Part shown: positions 55,916-64,000 of the stretch, piece by piece
Layout of the letters: the number at the start of each line of letters is the position of its first letter
Position numbering within the stretch: position 1 is the first letter of the stretch
DNA from: Hymenopus coronatus
Lineage: Eukaryota; Arthropoda; Insecta; Mantodea; Hymenopodidae
Reading direction: 5' to 3'
Length of the DNA stretch: 64,000 nt
Assembly: GCA_030762935.1 (NCBI GenBank)
Contig: CM060883.1
Span: forward strand, 52,660,001 to 52,724,000
Position numbers and translations under genes: made by a program
Notes under the pieces: model-generated
Databases searched by the model: none
What the model saw: only the letters and a program-made list of their open reading frames with translations
Told to the model about the DNA's origin: nothing

Positions 55916-56718
55916 CCTACAATTGTGTTTATACCAGCGATTTGCATATAGGTCGACTTTCCAGCCACACGTCTCAGCTTATCCCATATGACAAAGAAAA
56001 GTGTATGTCGATTGCAGAAGGTTACAAACTGACTCCATGAATGCTTCATTAATAACTTGTCTAGATTTGGCACGCACCTTCTTATATTATACTTATAGGG
56101 TTATACATCGTAGGGCGACGCTGGAAGATCCTGAGAGCGAACATGAATGGCATTCCGACATTCATCTGCCCACCAAGAAAACGCAAATTTACGTGGTTAG
56201 TCAGTCGTCCCCAAAATAGACCGCTCAGAAGCAGAAATAGTAGTTGCTGAGAGGTGGTCGACTACAAAAATCACAGAGTCGTGCTCCTTTTAGTTAAAAA
56301 CGGCCAAACAGGAATTGAGGTTCCAGTTGGCTCGATGTAAGCGGCATCTAGGTAAACGTGTGACATATACATATTGTGCTAGGAGACCAATAAAAATGGA
56401 AAAGTGGTCACTGGAATGTAAATCAAAGATGTTATTCCATTTTAAAAAAATTGACAATTGTGGAGAAGAAACGGTATCCTGGTGTGAAAAAACTATCGGA
56501 GGCATCAGAAGGAAATATAGAATTTGGTTATTATTTTCCAAGAAATCGGCAAGTGGTGAACCACTCATATAAGCCCGGGGTGAATAACTAATTGGGTAGT
56601 GGGCATTCACATCCCCTACCAACAGAAATGGCGTTGGTAGCTGGGAAGTTAGGTCTTCTAAATCAGTGCGTGAGAGGGATCTAATGGAGGCATATATATA
56701 CTACAAATGGTAAGTGTA

Positions 56719-56766
<48 letters not shown>

Positions 56767-57120
56767 TGTCCTCGTGTACTGGGATACCGTACAGAAGAGT
56801 AGTGCCTGAATGAAAGATTGTGTTTTGGACGGAGCTTTGTCTCTTGAGGGCAGACGATGAAAGGCTGATTCTGGTTGGTACAGTTCAAGCTCTGGTCGAA
56901 GTGGTCAAATGCAGCGCATATTCCAAAGTAGGATAACCCTTGTCTGTATTATGGGATAGTTCTAAAATAAAAGCAGTTTCTGCATATTGGGCTAAGCTGG
57001 TCGGTTTAATTTATTCTCTTTGGCCGCCTGACTAACACATTTTTTTTTTCAGGAGCACGATTCTGCCGCTTACGCACTTTCCGTCTGGCGGTGAGGGCAG
57101 AATCCTCCTTTTCCATCTCT
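55916..57120 (-). mobile_element. LINE fragment: end of ORF1 and ORF2 endonuclease region
   Basis: From 57120 leftwards: ORF1 C-terminus (VRKRQNRAPEK, KENKLNRP), the ORF2 start region, QETKLRPKHNL, a (TA)n tract inside the endonuclease, LVGDVNAHYP, LHSSDHFSIFI, and at the left edge VIWDKLRRVAGK. It then meets the 5' UTR/ORF1 fragment at 55915, so the order of parts is wrong for a single copy. Confidence 0.75.
56719..56764. repeat. (TA)n microsatellite
   Basis: About 23 TA units, lying within the endonuclease part of the decayed LINE fragment; likely expanded after the copy lost function. Confidence 0.95.
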
Positions 57121-58196
57121 TGTTGAAATGATTCAAATCCTTGTTATGACATTGCATTTTTCTGTCTGACTCTTATGCTATACTTGGCTTGAGTGAAAAA
57201 CAATTAATTGCTATCGATCAATCTGATTTTTTTTAAACTTTATTGCTCTTCAAGTGTAAACAACTTGAACATCAGGAGAAAGTAAGAAAACTAATGCAGT
57301 GGGAGAGGCTCTAGTTTAAATTGCAACCTGATAATTGGTTAAACTATGAAGTCCGGGGCTTAAAGTACGTACGACATTGTAAGTCGCCATTGGGGTATGT
57401 CATCTCAAATTAATTTGATATCTCTTTGTGGTTTATCGGAAAGGATACGAGCCAGATTAGGAACTTAATTTCACGTCGGTTCATTTGGTAAGAGCAACCG
57501 GACGGAAACCAGCAAATCGTGTTTCAAATATGGCATTGAATTTTTCAGTCTGACTCTACTGTTCCACATTTTGATATATTTTGCAACAGAGGTCCAGATT
57601 TGGAAAAAAAGAAAAGAAAAAAAACCGTTATTTCTTGCATAAATGCATCTAATTCTGATTCGACGTGATTGTCTTTTATAGGAGAGAAGCCGTATTGGCG
57701 ACAGTTAAGTAAAATAGTCGATCATGTCAATGTAGACAAGAAAGGAAATAACGCTTGTAATAATGTTGAAACATGCAGCTGCCCTGGAGCATTTGAAAAA
57801 AAAATGAGATAAAAGTTTAATCGGTATTTCTCGCACATTCGTGTAATGTAGTTATCTCTGAGTGTCTAAGTGTCATTTAAAGGCAATATACGTTTGCACT
57901 CCTTTGAATTTTATTTCATAAATTAAGTTTAGTGCAAATTTTCTTTCCCTTTGACCGCAGATAGGAGTTATGCAGATATATCTAATTGAGTATCTATCCT
58001 TCCGTTCGTCCGACTCTGTACCTCTTTTAGTGTTTTCTACATGCCCTGGCATTATGGGCTTGCTTTGATTTTTCTGTCATTGGAGAATGAATTTAAGAAT
58101 GCTGCATTTAAGTGTATATTGTAATTATTACCTTTTCTAGTAAGTACCAAATGTTGCATATCGCTGAATAATTTATTACGTTTTAAATGTTCACAG
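57121..58196. other. Region upstream of the first visible ARMC9 exon
   Basis: AT-rich. Contains a SINE-like repeat near 57440-57560 that shares the GGCATTGAATTTTTCAG junction with 7765-7780, and a related piece near 57130-57175. No coding exon with an ATG that fits the ARMC9 phase was found. Confidence 0.5.
57440..57560 (+). repeat. SINE-like repeat, family of 7640-7985
   Basis: GGTTCATTTGGTAAGAGCAACC resembles an A-box region, then about 30 bp later CGTGTTTCAAATATGGC (weak B-box) leads into GGCATTGAATTTTTCAGTCTGAC. Another partial copy with CTTATGCTATACTTGG follows a similar junction at about 57150. Confidence 0.5.
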
Positions 58197-58293
58197 TGAG
58201 GAATGGATCAGTAAAGAAATCCAAGACCAATTTCAGAACAAGATTTCAAGATACAATAAGATCGAAAAACAATGTCTGCATTTGATCGGCGAG
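58197..58293 (+). CDS. ARMC9: ARMC9 exon a
   Basis: Acceptor ATGTTCACAG, donor GTAAGTTT at 58294. One base completes a codon, then 32 codons: EEWISKEIQDQFQNKISRYN and so on to CLHLIGE, the first helix of the LisH motif. The ATGs present are out of frame or hit a stop. Confidence 0.75.
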
Positions 58294-61200
58294 GTAAGTT
58301 TTTACCTTATTCTGGGGGTTCAATAGGTCTTACGGTCCATCTCCATTATTATGTCCCTGGTCTCTCTGTTAGGGAACACGTAAAAATAATATTCAATTGG
58401 TTTATCCAATTAGTTAGAGCCTGAGGTTGTAAACCGTTGTAATATATAATTTTGTTTGTTACGAAGCCATTCTTTTTCCGAACAGCTCAACAAACGATGT
58501 AGAAGTTTAAAAGGGAAGTATCACCACGCGGTTATTTGGTTGCCTCTTAGCGATTACACGTACCAATCTTTAGTCAAAGAGAACTTTTTTTTTTTTAGAG
58601 AGCATAAATTGTACTTCACGTAGGCGGCGAGTTGAAAACAAATGTGGCTGGCATCCAAACCTTGCAAAGTAAGCGAAGATGCGTTAATCTGGATGATTTG
58701 TATAAGTTCCGTGTCACGCGAAATGCAAACAACAATTATTATCTTCGGAGGTCTCAATCCCAGGGATTCCTGGGATTAAAAAGTACATGGTTTACGTACG
58801 CACAGAGAGGAACATCTAAGTTATTACGTTCCTATCTCCCATGACATTTGCTCTCGGGCGACTTAAACTTCGCCCTTGATCTAGCTTTTTATAGCGGCAC
58901 TACATCGCAGTACGCTGCGATTTCCACCAGAGAAGGGCATTCCTGTCCTGGTGGTCGTGCTTATGATTCATGATCGCGTTTATACCAGCCTTTCGTGCCT
59001 CCACTGCATTGCAGTCTGTTGCTATTACACTAAATTACACACGGCTAGTGTGGAAAATACTTAACATTAAATTCTGTTTCCTTTCTACCATGTACGTACC
59101 GGCCTATTTCCATTCGTCTCAGAGGGTCTTGCATATCTGCTTTTCCCTTCTGTTGCGATTTTAATGCACGGCTCTAAGGCTAACCTAAGTCTCGCGAGAG
59201 AAGGATTGGCGTTCATAGAGTTGTGCTAGGGATGTTTTCGAGGTCATTCTACACCTTAAAATCTGGTATCATAAATAACTGCATCCCAGAGCTCAACGCA
59301 TCATTAAAAAAAGCAAGTGGATATAATGTAACCGTTATATGGGGTCCTGGATGACTTCATTTATTCCTGTTTAATATAAGATATGCTTTATTGTGTGAAT
59401 TAACATCTAACACAATCTACAGTAACATGCTTAAAATAGCCAGTAACCCGCAGTTGGTCGATTTGATATTGCTGACACTCTTGAGTACTAGATGCAGGAA
59501 ACTCCAGCTCATCCAGTTACCATGCTACTTTTCGCTCTATTAAGAAGCGGTTTCAGTCTTATAGAACGTAATAAATAAACTATGTATGAGGGACCTAGTA
59601 TCAAAGTCTACCACAGTCACTCTTATAATTTTAGAGAAAAAAAAAACGAGAAAAACTTATGGTTCTTTCCATAAAAAGTATTTCCATTTCTTTCTTTTTT
59701 TCTAATAGGTTGTGTTTATTAAGATCCAAAGAAACAGCGATACACACAAAATCATGCAAATAGGGATAACATGATTTTTAACTTTGTTTGCTGGATGAGG
59801 CAGGTTTTGATTATAAGTTCTATTACTATTCACATTAAATCTTGCTAATTTTCTTTCATTTGAATTGCTGAAAGTTATAATCTGAATATTCAAATTCGCA
59901 ACACAGTTTCTGACAATACCTTCGTCATGATGATTGATTCACAGTGTTCATCTTCTAGTTGATCTTCAGTTACTGCTGAATTCAAAAGATCATACATAGA
60001 ATCTCAAGTGATATATTTTGCAATTCACTTCCAAAATGTTTATTGAGTCGATTGGCAACATCCTCTGTCTTTTACTCAGATACAGGAACGCCGATGTTTA
60101 GCACTGATGGTCAAGTCTGTTCAGATATCCCTCGACGAACTATGGATTTCCCAATAGTAGTGTTCATCATGTACATTGGTTGTCGCTTTTCAATATCTCT
60201 ACCTGTCATTTTCAGTTACAATTCCCTTAGCTGATATCTGAAAATATAGATTTTGAGAGGATTATACAATATCTGCAGCAGCTTCCTTCCAGTTATATGC
60301 ATACAACACAATCTCTTCCCACGCAACAAACCTGAGCTTGTTTAGCTAAGATATATGTGTAATCATCTAGATTCACCACTTCTTGTTCTTTTTGTATGTC
60401 CTGTTCTATGATTCCAAATAGTTTATCTGTGGTAAAAATGAATGACCAATAACGGGAAAGTAAAGTACAATTCTCAGTAACATTTTCTGAAGAAGTCATT
60501 GATAACCAAGTTGTAGCCATGAAACCATTGTCACATACATATTAATTTTTTTTTATTTTGGGCGCCTCAGCCATCTAAGAATACTCGTATTTTTCTTATG
60601 GTGGATAAATCAACATTGCATAAACTGTTGTGAATTGCTGATGGAATTTCATTTGAACCTCTTGGTCTCTCATTTTCAGTCCAGATATAGCACCTCACGT
60701 TGATCTGCACAAGCTGCTTAATTGTATGTTAACCACAGCAACATTGTAAAGATGCCGGCTGTAACACGCGGACTGATCCTCCACTTTGGGCTGGGCCATA
60801 TTTTTCTCAAAATCGAACACAAATGTGGCTTCGTCATCTTTCACTATATTGAACAACTGATGGGATGTTTTAGCTTGCTTTTAATAGACTTTAAACCGCA
60901 GAAGTACGGATACCTCTGTCTCTCCGCCGTGTCCCATTTTAGCCCGAGTCTTCAGTCCGACACATGTTGAGCAGATAATCTGTGCTTGGATTTCCAAATT
61001 CAATATTAAAATTGGTATTATAAATCTTGCGAAAGTGCCCTTTTTTACAGCAGCGTTTGGGATGGCTTGACTGGAATGCATTCGCCACAACCTTTTCATG
61101 TTCAGAAATACTGTCTTCTTGAACATCTGCGACAATAATGACTGTCCATAGTTTTCAAGGACTGTATGAATTCTTTAACCGCTGCAACTTTCTCTGAGAA

Positions 61201-63894
61201 AGCCTTTTCCTTGCGATTACCTCCACAGAGTTCTCGTTGAACCTAAAAAGATTGTAAACTAATTTTATGTACTGTCATATTTAGATTTCATTGGTGTTAT
61301 CACATCTAAATTACTTTACATTTGCTAACCTTTGTACTACACTATTCATTGCATCTTACCGCCCTAATGTCTCGTCAGAGTTGTTGATTTTCTCAGATTA
61401 TTGGTGCCTATACGAAGGTTTACTACGACCGGATTTTTTGTTAGTTTTCACTGATTTTGTCGACCATGTAACGAAAATATACACAGTAGGTAGAAAAGGT
61501 ATTGTATTCCACCCCAAAATTCAATACCGAGATTTCGCCTGAAATACATGTTTTGAGACCCCATGAATAAGGAAAAGGATTTTTGGAGAAAGTTCGCATG
61601 TATTTGTTAAAAAAAAAAAAAAAAAGGAAAAGACTTAAATACTACACTTGGATTTAAGTTCAGGATCTCCAACGGTTTCAGGAAAATCCCACCCCACCAA
61701 CTACCCTTTCACAAAGAAGAAATTTCAATAATTTTGCAGACACATATGGTCTCCACATCCTTGATTTGTTTTTACTACAGGACCCATCGCTACAACATAG
61801 TCATATACCTAATTGAAAGTGACTGTATCTGAGAAAGAAACAGTATATCTTGTATCTATATATTTTCTAAATGTTTTGATAAGAATAGTTTGTTTATTGT
61901 GTAAGTATATGAGAAACATCTTTTGGAACCTTAAGGGGGGAAAAAAAAAGGATAAAAAATCATGTAACACTTTCCTCTCCAAATTTTTGGCACCTTTTAA
62001 TTAGACTGTTGTATGTCCGTGCGGTCGTGTACCAGGGCTCTATTGTACAGCAAAAATAGCTAAACAATGCTTGTTATTATGTTACCATTGATAATCCTCG
62101 TTTACATCACTTCTTATACAGCATTATGCAGAGGATGAAACTATGATTAAAGACAGGCAATTATTTTACTCAGCTTTCTTTCCTGCTGTGATAACTGGTT
62201 CTTTGGCATAACATAAATAATATGGAAGAGTTGTGCAATAATTCAAGATGCAGGCCACATCACAGGATGATAGAAGACATTTATCATTTTTAGATTCAAG
62301 ACACAGTTTTGAACATACCCCCTCATATATTTCAACAATAAATAAACTATGTTTAAAACTGGATTAGAACTGGGCAAATTTGTAGTGAGAATTTGGTTTC
62401 TAATTTTGGCATAGTTTTAGCACAGAATCAAGTCCATAATAATTGTAGATGAGTTTTTGGCTACTAATCTACATATTAGCAATGATTAAGAAGAACAAAT
62501 TCTAATGTTTTTATTTTTATAGTTTTTGCAGAGTTATGGATTTCAAAACACACTAACTACCTTTGCCAAGGAGAGTGAAGAGCTTGGATTTGAATTAACA
62601 GTTCCGACAGGAAAAGAAAGGATTAAAAAGGAAACACTCGAAGAAATTCTAAGTCACTTCATCAGTAGGGACGTGAAACAATTTTTTAAGGTAAATAATA
62701 TTTTCTAGCAATATTGTTCTATCCTAAGAGCAAAAGATAAGATAACCTTATATGCTAGCACATTAAGAAAGTAAATATTGTTGTGCTTCTATGCTGGAAA
62801 AGAAGCATTGTATTTCAACGAAAAAATTAAAATTGTATACCAAGATACCGAATATAACATAAAATATTTATTTTTTAGAATAAAATATATGGGTACATAT
62901 ATGCACAGAGACTGACCGTGCAACTCACAATTAAAAAGGTATACACCATTTATTTTTTAATTCAATTGAAGCATAATTTACTTAGTACTTATCTTATGCA
63001 TATTGGATTATCCTTTGAACTTTTGGCGCTCCCCTTTGTCATTGGACAGCCCTCTATATTTTAATATAACAGTTTCACTTCAGCATTTAATAGTATGCCT
63101 TCCCTAATATTTAAGGGTACATTTAGATTTCTTCTCCCTGAGTTTCCCTCATTTCTTTTCTTCTCTCTTTACTCTTTTCTTTCCCCACTTACATTTCCTG
63201 CCGTTCGCTTCATTTTTATTTTCGATTTTATAACCCCTTTCCCCACCCTACCTTCCTTCATGTTAAGTTACATTACACTAAGTTCATCTTAGACCCACTT
63301 TATTTTTTACAATATCAACTGCCTCTAAATTGTTTCTTAAAAACTGTATATATTCTAAATTCAAACACGTACAGGGACTATGAAGTTGCTAGAGGTGTAG
63401 TCTTTCACTGAACTGTATTTTAATGTGTGTTATTTATGTAGAACTACATTTTGATGTTACAAATATTTAGTTTGTACTTAATAAAAGCTTAATTGCAAGA
63501 AAGAAAGAAAGAAAGAAAAAAATATACCTGTATTTTTCTTTATATATAATATCAGCACAGTTTAATAAAATGTTGCAATAGCTCTATAAAGTATGACTTT
63601 TCTTTGCAGGTATGGGAATCACATATACCTGAAACAATCCAACACGGCATAGAATATAAAAAGCTGACATTCTATATGCATGTGCATTTTGCTGTACTGC
63701 CTCTTAGAACAACAGATTCAGATAAATTACTGGGCAAAGAAGGAGAGCCAGAAAATGGTGGAATGGAGGCACTGCGTCAGTTTCTGGAAACAAAAGGAAC
63801 AGAGTTCAGTGCTGAACCAGAGTTTCTACCATATTATGCTTTACCTTTTGTAAACAATCCATTTCAGCATCCTTCATTTCAGGAACTTTTTACT
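58197..63894 (+). CDS. ARMC9: ARMC9 (LisH domain-containing armadillo-repeat protein), early exons only
   Basis: ARMC9 is a ciliary basal-body and axoneme protein of the Joubert-syndrome gene set in vertebrates. Three exons are visible: 58197-58293, 62523-62690 and 63610-63894. Joined, they encode a LisH motif (CLHLIGE|FLQSYGFQNTLTTF), then VWESHIPETIQ, FYMHVHFAV, FLETKGTEFSAEPEFLPYYA and PFQHPSFQELF, which align with the first quarter of animal ARMC9. Phases agree throughout. The first exon starts mid-codon and has no in-frame ATG, so the start codon lies in an exon I could not find. The gene runs past the right edge after the donor at 63895. No frame defects. Confidence 0.88.
60220..61200 (-). 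pseudogene. Decayed DUF7869-type transposon protein, - strand
   Basis: Read leftwards: CSTCVGLKTRAK (a C..C pair as in the family's zinc-like part), then IVKDDEATFVFDFEKNMAQPK, NSLCNVDLSTIRKIRVFLDG, GAQNKKK, VLYFPVIGHSFLP, KLFGIIEQDIQKEQEVVNLDD and YFQIS. The pattern DGCxGQNKN, then PVxGHSFLPxD, then IExxIxK is that of the DUF7869 family, found in transposon-like arthropod proteins. Stops and frameshifts separate blocks, and a T-tract interrupts it at 60550. Its mobilisation mechanism is not known to me. Confidence 0.65.
61486..61780 (+). repeat. Dispersed repeat family (copy 7)
   Basis: Starts AGTAGGTAGAAAAGGTATTG, then TTCCACCCCAAAATTCAATA, the AAATACATGTTTTGAGACCCC block, a long A-tract, AAATACTACACTTGGATTTAAG and CCCCACCAACTACCCTTTCAC. 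Lacks the 3' third of the family. Confidence 0.75.
62523..62690 (+). CDS. ARMC9: ARMC9 exon b
   Basis: Acceptor TTTATTTTTATAG at 62522; an alternative in-frame acceptor 9 bp on (TTTTTGCAG, exon from 62532) would drop three residues. 56 codons, phase 0, donor GTAAATAAT. Encodes the second LisH helix and a region rich in Lys and Glu ending VKQFFK. The longer form aligns without gaps to vertebrate ARMC9. Confidence 0.85.
62691..63609 (+). other. ARMC9 intron
   Basis: 0.9 kb with pyrimidine-rich stretches at 63120-63270 and a (GAAA)n run near 63497-63520. No other feature recognised. Confidence 0.7.
63610..63894 (+). CDS. ARMC9: ARMC9 exon c
   Basis: Acceptor TTTTCTTTGCAG, donor GTAAGTAG at 63895, 95 codons, phase 0. 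Encodes VWESHIPETIQHG, LTFYMHVHFAV, ALRQFLETKG and PEFLPYYALPFVNNPFQHPS. This is the most diagnostic ARMC9 exon. An ATG at 63604 lies in the intron and is not a start. Confidence 0.92.
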
Positions 63895-64000
63895 GTAAGT
63901 AGTGAAACTTTTTAAATGGTTAATTTTAATTGGCAGAAAGTGAACCTGTTTGCAAATATTTTTGCATGTAATAGCGCAAGCAACATTTTCCTAACTGTTA

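Larger units (their letters stand above)
58294..62522 (+). other. ARMC9 intron
   Basis: 4.2 kb. Contains a small palindrome (TCCCAGGGATTCCTGGGA near 58757), the DUF7869-type remnant on the - strand (60220-61200) and a dispersed-repeat copy (61486-61780). 58300-60220 and 61780-62500 show nothing else I recognise. Confidence 0.7.

Overview
This is an AT-rich, intron-rich arthropod genomic window. Its mariner, gypsy, Penelope-like, LINE and tRNA-derived SINE content would fit a hemimetabolous insect or a chelicerate; the sequence alone does not let me choose. Two host genes are visible, both on the + strand and both partial.

Region 1 (about 3.0-28.4 kb) holds the last eight coding exons of a prolyl oligopeptidase (PREP). 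They encode the C-terminal 350 residues with the whole catalytic triad, and end in a stop codon at 28183-28185 and an AATAAA at 28356. Its introns are full of transposons, many arranged as inverted repeats: a mariner-like foldback (10990-11871), a 3.1 kb almost perfect palindrome made of two head-to-head 5'-truncated Penelope-like elements (17795-20912), a diverged inverted pair of Penelope-like 3' ends (22.7-23.4 kb), a hairpin MITE (24374-24588), a second mariner inverted pair (24.66-25.69 kb) and two mariners facing each other (26.9-27.6 kb).

Region 2 (28.4-58.2 kb) is intergenic and I see no intact host gene in it. It holds a SINE, an internally deleted gypsy element, a Penelope-like fragment, a decayed Jockey-type LINE, copies of an unclassified dispersed repeat, an RTE-type LINE fragment, and then a 13 kb cluster of one I-group-like LINE family. 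In that cluster a full-length element with two intact ORFs (44861-50731, + strand) has inserted into an older - strand copy (44001-44860 plus 50744-55261), leaving a 12 bp target-site duplication. A still older rearranged copy lies at 55262-57120.

Region 3 (58.2-64.0 kb) holds three early coding exons of ARMC9, a LisH-domain ciliary protein; the gene continues beyond the window. Its first visible intron contains a decayed DUF7869-type transposon protein on the - strand and another copy of the dispersed repeat.

The two host genes are not functionally linked. The most notable material is the palindromic Penelope-like element, whose structure fits snap-back synthesis during one insertion, and the nested LINE with an intact, possibly active copy.
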